Assembly: GCF_001039355.2 (NCBI RefSeq)
Contig: NW_019775625.1
Coordinates: 80,103 to 144,102, forward strand
Direction of reading: 5' to 3'
Origin: Lingula anatina
Lineage: Eukaryota > Brachiopoda > Lingulata > Lingulida > Lingulidae
DNA length: 64,000 nt
Part shown: positions 1 to 12,197 of the stretch, one piece after another
Layout: each line of letters opens with the position of its first letter
How positions within the stretch are numbered: position 1 is the first letter of the stretch
Notes under the pieces: model-generated
Databases searched by the model: none
Told to the model about the DNA's origin: nothing
Seen by the model: only the letters and a program-made list of their open reading frames with translations
Program-made: the position numbers and the translations under genes

Positions 1-21
1 TATATATATATAATCTGCTCC

Positions 22-1065
22 CTTGCACGTTTGTAGGGAGTCTATCAAAACACCCAAATGCCAATAGGAAAATAAGGGGAGCTACGCTGAGGTTTAAGGC
101 TACCGAAAATCGCAGTGATTCCCTGGAGGGAGAGAGAGAGGGAGAGAGAGAGATTTGGTAGTTCCTTTCTTCATTAAAATATTTCAAACTGATACTGTAA
201 GATTGGGTTTTGGTCAGTGCATCTGTTACACCCCAACTTGAACATCGTTATTTACGTTATGTGCTAGTCATTTGTAATAAAAAACGCGCTTTCATTTGTT
301 GATATGAAGGGAAACAAGCATTCACGCGACACAAAAGGTGAAATAAATCAAATTCAACACACGAAAAGTGATCTTTGACAAACAAGTTTTCCATACAAAA
401 GATGGAACAATGTCTTTCAAGTTCATAAGCAAAAATAAAAAGCGTTTTCATATGTTGATGACGTGGGAATGTTTTCAAAATAAAAGAAACGCACTTCTCT
501 TAAGAATATGACAACGAGGAAGAAATGATAAAAAACCGTAGGTATTTTTATAGTATCTGATCAATCGTTNTTTTTTAAGTATCTGATCAATCGTTGGGTA
601 ATTTGAACAACACGATACAAAAGGTGTAAATTTCCTTCCGAGAAAAACTAGAAAAAAGTTTTTGTTATTTTGCTCAAGACGCCTATGCCAAATATACATT
701 TAGACAAATAATCTACTCTTTTACACGTGTTAACTGGGGGTCTATCAAACCACTCAAGCACTGATAGGAAAATGGTTCAAGTCCGTGGGTATTAAAATGT
801 CAAAAGAGGTGCCATGCTGAGGTTAAAGGTTACCGACAATTGCAGTGACTCTCTGGAGCGTGAGAGAGCAAAATGAGATAGTTTCACTTGTTCAATTAAA
901 AAATTATAGACTGATAATGTAAATGATATCTGTCCTTTTATGCACAGGTAAGCCCTGTTTTTTTCCAACGATTGAGAGAATCTTAAGTACTGGACACTGC
1001 TCAGTTCAACTGTTGCACCCCAAAAAGCGCTATCTACGTTATGTGTTAGGCATTTATAATAAAAA
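22..1065. repeat. Direct repeat of about 300 bp within copy A
   Basis: 22-300 and 712-1065 share a series of matching segments in order: a TGCACG/TTACACGTG start, GGGAGTCTATCAAA versus GGGGTCTATCAAA, a GCTGAGG segment, the TACGTTATGTG box and CATTTGTAATAAAA versus CATTTATAATAAAA. It is an older tandem duplication of roughly 700-bp period. A (GA)n tract at 130-152 is present only in the first unit. Confidence 0.75.
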
Positions 1066-1469
1066 AGGTGATGCATATCAAGAAATTACAAGGAACATCT
1101 CAAAGAATATTCGTTCATATTTATCGACATAAATTGTAGTGAAATCACAGGAAACAATATAAACACGGAGGACATACGGGCAATAAAAAATGCTGTAACT
1201 CGAAAAGGTATAAATAGCGAGCCTGCTCAGCAACCTCAGCGCCTCAACTCAACTGAATAAAATAAACAATAAGCCCGAGGCGGAAACGTGCGTTTTACAA
1301 GCTCACAAACAAATAATCATAAACCTTGACCCTTTATCTAAATGCGTGGTAAACAACACAAGGTTTCAAACGTGTGGGGAATCACGTTTTAAAGGTTGGA
1401 CGAGCAGCACTCATGGCCTTTATGTAAAGTCTTCTGAACATGTTCTCATGGATCTTAGACTCAAAATAA

Positions 1470-1471
<2 letters not shown>

Positions 1472-1525
<54 letters not shown>

Positions 1526-1530
1526 TTATT
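1472..1530. repeat. (ATT)n microsatellite
   Basis: About 20 trinucleotide units with one interruption. The poly-leucine reading frame across it is an artefact of the repeat. The rest of 1540-1778 shows only copy A sequence. Confidence 0.95.
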
Positions 1531-1778
1531 ACGAGCGTGATGGGATATCGCCAAACACAGGACCGGACGATAAGACTATGTTCAGCGTAGCTATTGAAGC
1601 CCTACAATTAATACAAGCAGGTGATATATACCGCCTATGGTACTCACCTAGCCGCCAATTGATGGAGGGCATGATGACATTTAAAGTAATCTATAATATC
1701 TGATAATATCCCTATCTCACGTGACTGATCTGTATATGATCTTACAGAAGAAACACGTCAATGATTTTTATTATATAT

Positions 1779-2041
1779 CAGGGGCGGATCCAGGATTATT
1801 TGAGGGGGGGCACGGAGGCAAAGCTCACCCCCCGCCATTTCCCCCGGCGTCGGGTTCGAGGTCTGCTGGTATTTTACAGGGCGAACGGTACCATTTGATA
1901 CGGTTTAGAACTATGATTTAGCTAGTCAAAATTCTAATTTGAAGAGGGGAAAATTGTTGTGAATTTTTCAGAAATAGAAGGGTGAGGGGGGAGGTCAGGA
2001 CCCCCCCCCCCCTGACACCCCCCCCCCCAAATCCGCCACTG
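1779..2041. mobile_element. MITE with CAGGGGCGGATCCAGG ends, copy 1
   Basis: The left end CAGGGGCGGATCCAGG is mirrored by a degenerate right end (AAATCCGCCACTG). The flanks on both sides read TATAT, a 5-bp target duplication. The interior is short and full of C/G runs, with no coding capacity. The same ends occur at 4391-4558 and 15513-15765. 2042-4390 holds no gene that I can see. Confidence 0.82.
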
Positions 2042-4390
2042 TATATAATTTCTGGATAGTGCTTGCGTCGGCGGCACGGTGAAAACATTTGAATAAAGAA
2101 ATAAAGGGTGTGTGGTTTTCTGAATACAGAAAAAGATAACCGGATATACTACCGATAACGTTATACGCTTCGTAATAACGAAATCTGTTCCTTTTTTTGT
2201 GAACGGAATCTGAATGAAATGCATTCACAGGTACAGAGACTAAAAGTTTTTCTAAAATTTAATGGAAAATGTCTTCTGGGAGAGTCATTTCTTGGCTTTT
2301 ATTTAGCATCAGAAATAGCGGATTATTTGTGTAATCAACAATGGACATGTTTTTATGTGCTGGTGAATGCGGGAATTGTCCTATAACACATTAGTTGGGA
2401 GTATTCCAACTAAACCAGGAAGTTTTTAAGGTAGTTTTAAAAAATCTGTGTGGTCACGAGACGGGTTGAAAAAAATGCCTTCAGAGAAAACTAGAAAATA
2501 TCTTTGTGGTTTTATTTAACGCCAAATCGTGAGTCGTGCCCACTCTTGCAAATGACAATTGTAGGCCTAAACATCAAATACTAAACAAGTAAGCTACCGT
2601 GTGCCCCTCCATTTCGTGGATAAAACTTAATTGTAATTGGATCAAATGCAGTGTTTGTTTCACTTCTCTACAAATCTCAGCCAACATTACGTACGATCCA
2701 TCCTTTTTCCCTTTGTATACGTTTTCAGACCGAAAACAATACAGTCTCTTTAAAAATATGTAGGTCTTTTTGCAAATGTAGATCTTTTAAAAAAGGTTAC
2801 GTACAATCAAAATGATGACTAATAGGACAATGATGCCAGGGTTTATTTTTTCAGGTCACAATCATGAATGAAATCTATACATTAATCTATGAATAACCAC
2901 GATTTGTATATTATTTCAGCGAAGTCCACATCTATAATCGTATACAGTACAGTCTTTTATAGTCTTTTTCAGCAACAACAGAATTATTTTGTCCATGTCT
3001 TAACACATTAAAATATGTTAATGAAGGGATTCTTTAAATGACTACCACATCCAGGAAGTGTTTAAAAGCCAGTTTTATCGTGCAACATCCATGGATCCAA
3101 AGGGTGCCGAAATGTCTTCCAAGAACAGAGGGAGAATACCTTTGTGGTTTTATTTACCTTTGTGACGCAGTTGGTATTGTCAACGACCTGGTAAACACGA
3201 TAGGTAAACACCTCTCTTTCGTGGGTATAATACAATCAAAATGAATCAAATGCAGCCTTAACGAACCAAATAAAATATGGAAGATGAGACAAACCTTCCT
3301 ATAAAAATCAACATACTTTTATAACATTTATACATTTATAACCTCTTGCAAATCGTGCTGACACGCGTACTTTCACCCAGCTTCACGTAAAGTGTATGTT
3401 CCGTCCTCTCCGCTCGTGTAAATGTGTGCCCGACTTCTTACCATTCGAGATCAATACAGTCACTTTACAAACACGCGAACATGTCCGTCCTTGACAGCCT
3501 ATGTACAATGAAATGATGACTAATACAGAAATGGGGAAACCGCCTGAAAAGCCTGTAAGACTTTTGATATCGCAGGTCCTGGCAAGGTTTATGCGAAAAT
3601 ACAACACATGGTAATAAATCACATGTTAACATAGACTAACAGATATAAAATAGCCTACTTAGTTCGGACCAGCACAGAACTGGGAGGACCTGCACATTCC
3701 CGGGAGGCAAGATCGTCAACACAGATCATAATGACCAGGCGTTAAACTGTTATATATGTACCGCAAATAATTGCACTCATTGAAAAATCTACAGAACAGA
3801 TTTGGAATTTAGACTTAGAATAAATAAATTATTATTGTTATTACTTTCAGTGTATCGAAAGTTTCCCCTATGTCTGCATCCTAACAGGTACCCCGGCCGC
3901 GGGGGGATATTAGTAACTGTCACCGTGAGCAAAAGATGTCTACCAACAGATACACACCTGTATGAGCGTCATTTCAGTTGACTTCATAAATTAGTATTTC
4001 ATAGTCTTTTAAAGGTATGAAGAGACGTTCTCGATGTTTTTTCAAATGTGATGAACTTTCGGGGACATTTTCAAATACCCCCATTCCCCATGGGTACTAT
4101 CGGCCTGCGCAGACCAATCCAACTCTGCGGGTACTCTCGCTGAGTGTAATCAGCTTAACTGAATGACACACTTCCTAGAGCAGCTATAGGGCCTATACCT
4201 CCCACAGAATCAGTAAATCTGTTAAGAATGCTGAGATTAAAAGACCCCAGAAGTACCCGCTATAATACATGTACCAGTAGGAAAGGCACCTTCCAGAAAC
4301 ATGTATGTGACATAATAATTTAGAAAGAGAATGTCATCAATCTTAAGACTACCACAAAATCATATGTTATGTATGTAAATAACATATATA

Positions 4391-4558
4391 GAGGGGCGAA
4401 TTTAGGCCGTCTTGTGGGTCTTCCGGAAGACGGTAAGATTTTTAAGTTTGACATGACGTGTATGTAATTTTTTCTGTCGAAAGACGGTCAAAAATGGAGG
4501 ATGGATCAACAAAGATAATTTGGAAGACTGTCAGAAAATATCTCTGGATCCGCCCCTG
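4391..4558. mobile_element. MITE of the CAGGGGCGGATCC family, copy 2 (short)
   Basis: 168 bp between GGGGCGAATTTAGG and CTGGATCCGCCCCTG. Flanks are ATATA and GTATA, a slightly mutated 5-bp duplication. The matching place in copy B (about 18949-18965) is an empty site, which confirms the element borders independently. Confidence 0.82.
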
Positions 4559-5230
4559 GTATACAGCCTCAGCTACAAAAAGACTCTTCGCCTACTCACG
4601 TCTTCCAAACAGGCTTTATTTAAGCATTGAAACAGTACTGGTGATACCGGTGTGACAGGAATGGTAGTCCTACAATGTAGGAATGGAATTCCGGGGTCCC
4701 ATATGATTAGTACAGGTTAGGGTTAGTTAGATTATTGAGGTTAGTACATGGGACGAATGTCACCTGTACAGAGTAATGGGGAAATGACTACAGTTTTCAT
4801 CGGACTACCATTCCTGTCAATCGGATACATATCAGGCAGTCTTCAATCTTCAACCTAGTATATATTATATGGACTAGCAGTATTTTCTATATAAATATAA
4901 AGGTTTTCATTACTGATAAGCATATGTCATTATTGTGATGTATTATTGTAAGGTCACATCCTTTTTTTATAAATAATAGGCTAGAACCAATAAAATCATT
5001 ATTACATGTATTTAGATAGACTTTCTATTATAATTTCCTTTTTTTTACTTTGTCTGCTGCAGGGTAGACGGAATCTGCAGCAAATTGTTACCATTTTTAT
5101 GTAACTCTACTGTAACATGCTAACATTTAATCACTTACTTGACTTAATATAATAGTACTCAGGTAAAATTTGGCTTCTTAAAATAAGAATACGTTTAATT
5201 TTGTCGACTCCTTTAGTACAATGTACATTT

Positions 5231-5564
5231 TGTGACGATGTATTGTGTTAGTTGAGATTGTTTTATACTGCTACCGCTAGATGTCTCTATAAGTAAAGTA
5301 TAGTCCGGTGTGCTAGTTTGAATCTGTCTTGTGATTGGTAACTTAAAGATAAAATTGTCCATTGTATAATTGGTTCTGATTGGTAAACGTGTATTAGCTG
5401 AACATGTATATAAGGTGTGACTTGAAATAAATCGGCCTCTTAGCTCTACTCTTAGCTCCTCTGAGGCCTCTTTGATCATCTCACGTGTCTGAATTCGTGA
5501 CTAACACCAGTGAGTATTGTGTATGTTTTACCTTCATAAAGCACTCTGCCACAAAGGCGTAACA
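5231..5564 (+). mobile_element. Solo LTR
   Basis: 334 bp beginning TGTGACGATG and ending GGCGTAACA, flanked by ATTT on each side. It contains a TATATAAGG box (about 5407) and AATAAA (about 5426), the order expected for an LTR promoter and polyadenylation signal. Copy B has the uninterrupted site at about 20437-20446. No internal retroelement sequence adjoins it, so it is a recombined solo LTR. Confidence 0.78.
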
Positions 5565-5669
5565 ATTTGTAACAACTAGATCGACGTCTTTCGTTAGTAC
5601 TTTAGTTCGTCAGCAGATTCAAAGCTCATCAGATATTTAGCATTAAAGCCTCGGTCACAACCGGCCGTA

Positions 5670-6580
5670 CGGGCTCTCACGTCCCACGCAAGTCCTTCTT
5701 ACGAAATTTTGAGTTCGCAGACAGCCCGTAAGCACGTACGCAGGGTGTTGGACATGTCCAAAAGATTCTACGAATAGCCTGCGAACAGCGAAGCCGCAAG
5801 TGTAACTTGATTTTCAGACACAATAGGCCTACTTTACAAGCTGAGTGGACGTGTGTGGTGGGATGCACTCATCCCAACCCAAACCTAACTGCCATAGTTT
5901 CTGAAATAAACATTTGACTGCAATGGTAAAAGGCAAAAAAAAAAAAAAAAAAAAACCGATGGGATCAAAGATCCTGAAAATGACGCTAAGAACTAACATT
6001 TCTGTTATTAACTGTTGTGATTGTGAAACACTATATTATGGTTGTGGGCTGTCTTGATAAAGCGCCATCCAGTTGTCAGCACACGCTGAAGAAGCGCGTG
6101 ATATAAACTAAGAACCACTCGACTACGAGACACCGGACAGAACATACCTTGGGCATCAAATCCACAATCTGCGAGCATTCCTTGACCAATACCATATTTA
6201 CTTAATTATACCACTATAGCTGACATTAAGCAATAGTGTCATAGTAGATATTGATCATGGAGCGGTTGTGAAGACGTACCATGATTCCTATGAGTGGAAT
6301 ATAAGGTAAGTGGTCTACGCCCCTGATCAGGGCGTGACAGCCGCCTTTTTGTGTGTCACTGCTAGTTAGACTGTAGTTATCACAAGGATAAGTGAATTTA
6401 GCCACTCGGGTTCACTTCATTTGGCGACAAGGAAAACCGAGCCCGTTTCCTGTTCTTTGATCAATTTTTGGTGCAAGAAATTTTTAATTCCTTTGTCTGC
6501 TACCAAATATGGATGGGGGGGGGGGGGGGGGGAGTGAAAGTTTATTTAACTCACGATCCGTGTGCAGGGGTGGCAATACT
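5670..6580. other. Intergenic; possible old LTR end near 6200-6470
   Basis: Contains a poly-A run (5936-5955), a poly-G run (6515-6532) and CATTTGGCGACAAGG at about 6418-6433. The last resembles the boundary between an LTR and a primer-binding site in invertebrate LTR elements. No second LTR was found. Nothing else can be supported here. Confidence 0.35.
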
Positions 6581-6589
6581 TTTTATTGT

Positions 6590-8760
6590 CCAACATACCC
6601 TTGTACGTCCATTTGGTGGTATATGAAAGTAATGATTTTGGTTACTAAATTTAAAGATTAAAAGGAAATTTCTTTCATCTAAATTTGATTATAAAGTAAT
6701 CTCACTTATTCTTGGGAATAACATAAGGTACCCCAGACTAATTGGTAGTGATCGGTTAATATATACTGCTATTATCTGTTTCTTAAAGGTAAGGGTTTAT
6801 TTTTATAAAATTTATCTTAGAATTTACCACATTTGGAGATTTATTCAGGGAACATTTTCTTATTTCTTTGTTTAGGTTGAAGTTTTTCGGGGAATTTTGA
6901 ATCAATTTTTGTGGGAAGGTATTTTTGGGTTTACATTTATTTTCAATTTTTTATAAAATTTTATGCAAAAGTGAACCTTTGACTTCATTTATTGTATTTC
7001 CGGCTACATTTAGCTCACAGACAGCAGTATATATTCACATTGCCCATTCCATTGTCTTTTACAAAATACCCCTCAGCCCTATTTTTGACCTTTTCCCTGA
7101 CCTTCTCAGTGAATCTGAAAGTTCCGGATCACTAGAAGACAGGTCTTCTGATTAACTCGCACACTAATTGGGGACAGGAAGTGCCTCTTTTACAGAAATT
7201 TGCTGGGTTAGTGTGACCTTTGACTTGTCAAGTTACAACAATGTCAATGGGATCTAAGGTAGATCTTAGCATAGCTACCTGTGATGAGCTAATTAGAGTG
7301 CCTGGTATAGGTAAAAAACACGCAGAAGCTCTTTTAGATTTCAGGAGTAATAATAAGGTATCTTCTCGGATGAGCACAAAAATTTTGGTCAAAACTAAAT
7401 CTAAAATGTTGCCCCATTTTTATTCTTCAAAACTATCAATATTTTAAAGGGGCAAAACCCAAAACATTATTTCTCCCCAACCTCATCCATTTATGATGCC
7501 TAAACCTGTCCACAAAGAGCTAATGCAATTCCCCACATCTATTGATTTCTCATTCTCTGAGGTTATAAGTAATGAACAAACAGCTGAAATTTAACAATTA
7601 TTAAAGTAAAGTGAACAACTCAAAATAACAAAATTAATTTTTTTTTTTTTTTTGTTTATAAAACAGAATCAAAATCTTAGTGTAAAGTTTAAAGTAAGCC
7701 ACCCAAGTACATGTGTAATATTCAATCAAAAATATATATATTTAAAAACAGCATATCATTACTAGATATTCAGGAGTTTGAGAAAGATATGGAAGAAATT
7801 ACATAGTCTTTGCCAATTGATTTCTGCATTCCCCCAGCCCAATGTTATTGGAATAGTGAACATTTTGGGAAGGGAAAGAATATCAGCTGTTACCTTATGT
7901 CAAAGTCCATATCCTGAATTTATTTACCCTTTGGGATATTTAACATCAACAAATCCCTCAGTTCAAGCAGTTTTTCGGTGACAGTTTCCCAACCCTGATC
8001 TTGATGATTTGCTACCATACTTGAGAAATCCAAGCCAAAATTTATCCCCTCTTTACAACCCATCCCTTTCAAACATCAGGCACTAATCCTGACATGCTTA
8101 TTCTGGTGCCTGGTAGCCCCCAATATTTGGAAAAATTTCCAAAAATCTTTAAACCCAAACCCATTTAATACACAGGATGCTCCAGGTGATGTGCCCAGTG
8201 TTCCCCATCCAACTATTAGTGGATTATCAAAACATTGGGTACAGCAGCTCTGACTGAAGAAAATCCTGTTGAGTATTCTCATCCACCTTTTTTCTACTCT
8301 TTAACTTGTTGGGGTCAGAAAGGGCAATAAAAATTAAACCATCTAATTTGCCTTAGGATGAAAAAAAGTTCTCAAAATATACAGGGCTATCCAAAGTCAG
8401 TGAAAACCTCCACCTTTCCCCAAGCCGAGGTTACACATTCCCAGTTATAAAAAAAATTCTAAAGATCTTCTTAAAAATCCTTTAAAAATTAGGAGGACTG
8501 AGATGACTTTAGATGAGTGTTCCAAAGCTACAGGGAGGTAAATGGCTGGATGGAAAAATTAGTGCAAAGATCACCAGTATATACATTGGAGCTTAAGGTG
8601 TAACATCATTAACTTATGCACCAAATCAGTGTGTTCCAATTTCTTTTGCTGCCTTGATCAGTGAGCTCAACACTGTTTCAAAGGGAAATCTCCCAGAAAT
8701 TTCACATGCAGAGTTCTATCAAGCAGTAAAAAACCCAAACTAATTTTTAAATGAGTGGAC
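6590..8760 (+). pseudogene. Decayed retroelement-like coding remnant with a helix-hairpin-helix motif
   Basis: The stretch has short broken plus-strand reading frames and relatively few CpG. The clearest piece (7220-7447) reads LSIATCDELIRVPGIGKKHA followed by EALLDFRS, a helix-hairpin-helix motif of the kind seen in DNA-binding proteins and in some retroelement proteins. An acidic SESESSGSLEDRSSD piece lies just upstream (7110-7153). Many stops and frameshifts show that no protein is made. The element family is not recognised. Confidence 0.45.
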
Positions 8761-9099
8761 ATGCTAGGTTTTCTTACTGGCCACAGACGTGTTCCTAGAT
8801 CTACCCACACGCGCGTGTTTTATGAATTTAATGTTTCTCATCAAACAAGTGCCACTCCTTAGGTAATTTAAAACTCTATGAACACAATAAAAAGGAGGGA
8901 AAAATGCCTTCCACGAAAACTGAAAAAAAGTTTGTAGTTCAATTTTACACCCCAAATAAAGACGTAAAGACTGCCAAAATGGCATACAGTCAAGTTTCCA
9001 ATGCGTTGTGATGAAGGGTTGAAAGTAACTCGTCATACGTCGAAAACACATTTATCTCTTTCAAAATCGTGATTTAAAAATTACCATTACAAGAAAGAC

Positions 9100-9900
9100 A
9101 GTGAACAGCCTATTTCACCGAATTCTAACATCGCTGATTTATGTATATTTTTTTGTAAATAAATAAAAGCCATTAAAAAACAATGATAACAACTTAGAAA
9201 AAAGTCACATAGTGATTTTTATTCATGTTTTCTAATACAAAGCAAAAAAAAAAAAACAAACAAGACAAAAGAAGCACAACTAAAAGTTGTATAAGTAACA
9301 ACAATCTAGGATACTAATTTTACTGTTGCAGACATGAGAGTTAACATACAAAAATACACACGTGGAACTTATGAATAGCAAAACAGGGAAGCTTATTAAG
9401 AGCTTCGGAAGGGATTTTCTTTAACACCATTCTGTACGAGAACCATGCGGCCCTCATATCCTAAATATAATTTACTTTTGTAACCAGCAGTTCAGATACA
9501 ATGAAAAAAATTTACGCTGAAATCTAACACCATTGACATTTTATTCCGTAAATAAATTTTTAAAAAATTAAAAACTTTTCGAAAAAGTCAGTCCTTGTCT
9601 ATCTAATTCCTTTACTCATTTTTCGAGCTTAAAGCAAACAACAAGAAATAAAAGCATTAATAAAAGGTGCATCACTATCTGTCATCTAGAATAATGACTT
9701 AGCTGATGTTATTATGACAGTTAACATACAAAAAATGCATACTTAAGCTTTATTGAAAAGAAATGAACAAAAAAAGAAAGAAAAAAAGAAAAAGGAAAAG
9801 AAAACGGACGTTGATTAAGAACCTCTGAAGGGATTTTCTCAAAAGTCATAGCGCATTTGTACCAAGTGACGCTTATGTAACAGTGGATTACCCCGCTTTA
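9100..9900. repeat. Tandem duplication of about 400 bp in the BRICHOS 3' flank
   Basis: 9110-9480 and 9510-9900 share matching pieces in order: a CCATTGACATT-like start, TTTTGTAAATAAAT, an AAAAAGTCA segment, AGTTAACATACAAAAA, and GGAAGGGATTTTCT versus TGAAGGGATTTTCT. 8760-9100 is unique sequence with no gene. Exon 6 of the BRICHOS gene lies just beyond. Confidence 0.65.
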
Positions 9901-10007
9901 AAAATTCAACGTTTTGAGATATTCTTGGATTTAGTACCTAAAGCTGAAAAAGTTCTAATAACCCTATGAAGTAATCTCTGTGATAAACAAATATTTTGCC
10001 CCGACGT

Positions 10008-12166
10008 TTATTTACCCAAGCATACGTAACACAAAGCATAATAGTAATAATAATAGCAATACTGAGAAACACCGATATAGGGGCAGTAGTATCCAAGCCT
10101 CAAGCAACTGTCCAAGTAGCAAGCTCGCTTCTGGCGATTACCTCCTGAAATATAATATAATATAATATAATATAATATAATATAATATAATATAATATAA
10201 TATAATATAATATAATATAATAAGCAAAATTCGAGACAATGGCTCACATTTAATGCCCTGCACATTTTATATACAAAGTAATCAATGAGTTTACTGCACT
10301 GGCACTGTTGTACGTTTTGCACCGAGTAACAATTAACATTTAATAGATTAATCCTGTGCGCACCTGCCGGTGCTTGGGTTTTGGCGCTCTCTACAATGTT
10401 GTCGTCCTTCTGGGTAAGCCAGTATGCCTCCAGATCCCTGCAAAATTCCTGCATTCTGGGACTTAGGAAGGACTTGTCCTTGATCGGAGATGTGTTGACA
10501 ACGAATCGCTTTTGTTCAATATCTTCATATGTGGTATTTTCGACGGTATTCTAAAAACATGATGGTATAGGTTAGATTACGGTTTTATTCATACATTGCA
10601 CATGTTTAAATGCCACTTTATATCTTTAAACACAATTAAAAGTAATGTGTATGTTTAGATGTAAACACAGATTCAAAGTTCGAATTAATACGAAGTAAAT
10701 CGTACCGATTGTTCCAAAGCGTTGGCCACGTCCTTGCTGTCAGTCTCTTCAGATTTGTTCATTGGAGTCAAGTAACAAGCAAACTTGTTGTTCATTTTCA
10801 TCTTGTATACTACCAGACTCTAAAAAGATACAAAACAGGACAATAAACTGTTGCTTAAAATGATGGAATATTTCAACAGAATATTTGGGAATTCTTTTTT
10901 TCTTTCTTTTTTTTCATAAAATTGATTAAAACAGGTTCTGATGGAATATTAACATACCCCACAAAATTACTTCATTGGCATCTTAAACGCAACAAAATTA
11001 AAAGGGAATTACTGGTAAATGTAGAAATGTTACCTCATTGAATCTAGTACATTCTACAGATCTCAGCTTAAGGCCCAGTCACAAATCAGTTGCGATGCGT
11101 CGGGGATGGGTAAAACCCGGGAAATTTTAACAAAATCTTGAGACAGATCTCACGATTTTGCACCCGTCGGAGGCGATTTGTTAGACATCGCCACACCCGT
11201 CGCGGTCCCCAAATTTGAAACTAAAATTTTAAGATTGCTGGCAAGATTTTTCACCCATTTTGGGCATCCCAGACACCATCTCCGATGACCTACGATGCCC
11301 TCCGATTAATCGGAGGCGTCCTCCGAATAATCTGAGACTAGTCGCAAGATTCTGTGTGGGATTGGAAAATCAGGTTGAGATTCAATGTCTGGGAGTAGTC
11401 TCCGGCGCCCTCCGACTGAATCGGAGGCGTCCTGCGACGATTCGTACGCTTTATGTGATCGTCTCCGACGAATCGTACGGTGGAATCGTAGTAAATCGCC
11501 GTGTATATAAGGCCGCCTCCGACCGGATCGCTAAAAGTTTGAGACGCTCTTGCTGCAGGAGGCTGTGACAGAAGATTTTGAAGATGCCAAGGGATGCAAT
11601 CGGAGGCGATCGGAGGCTAATCCAACGATTTTTCGACAAAACCGGGTCAAAATCCTTGAAAAAATCTCAGACAATGTGACTGCTCCACTTTTATTGGGAT
11701 TATTGCTAGGATTGTTCAAGGATTCTTTATTTTCTACGACGACCCCCGGCCAAAACTAATCCTCGACAGATCGCCGACATTGTGACTGGGCCATTAGAGG
11801 TACTAAACCTTATTTGCATTGACAAAGTATAAGTAAATTAGCCCTTTTTTGATTAGCAATTTCACAATAGTTTTAAAACCGCCTCTACCCACCCTCGAGT
11901 TGTCCATGGCAACGTGGAACTTCTCGTTGTTCACGTTGTACACGGTGATGTTGTCCTGCAGATCAACCTGAACCGTTTCGTCAACTTTCTTCCCTTGCTT
12001 GTCGGTTAAACGGAGATGGTACTCCTGACGAAATAATAATAAAAATAATCACATATAGTAAGGTGATGATGGTGATGAGATTGTTAGTTTTGATTGCTCA
12101 TTTCTTGGCACATAATTCCAAGGATTTCCTTTAAAACCAGATCGATGCGTTATTTCCCAAATATTC

Positions 12167-12197
<31 letters not shown>

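Larger units (their letters stand above)
1..5670. repeat. Segmental duplication copy A
   Basis: Long stretches here recur in the same order and orientation at 13250-20510. Examples: 1250-1630 matches 14341-14600; 2520-2720 matches 14600-14850; 3180-3300 matches 15475-15835; 4015-5230 matches 18585-20445; 5565-5640 matches 20440-20500. The copies differ by point changes and by separate insertions. No convincing gene is visible. A TATAAATA motif at about 1210-1217, followed by a C-rich start-like stretch, could be an old promoter. Confidence 0.88.

Noticed and set aside
1346-1540. ORF with a long leucine run
   Set aside because: The run is the translated (ATT)n microsatellite.
5213-5479. 88-codon minus-strand ORF
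   Set aside because: It lies within the solo LTR and shows no protein features.
10008-10454. Single 148-codon ORF as the complete BRICHOS C-terminus
   Set aside because: It crosses the TATAA repeat. A good donor at 10363 and acceptor at 10145 with matching phase give a cleaner protein. I keep retention only as a possibility.
11260-11759. ORFs of 60-102 codons rich in arginine
   Set aside because: They fall inside the repetitive MITE at 11072-11792; the arginines come from its CGG/CGA repeats.
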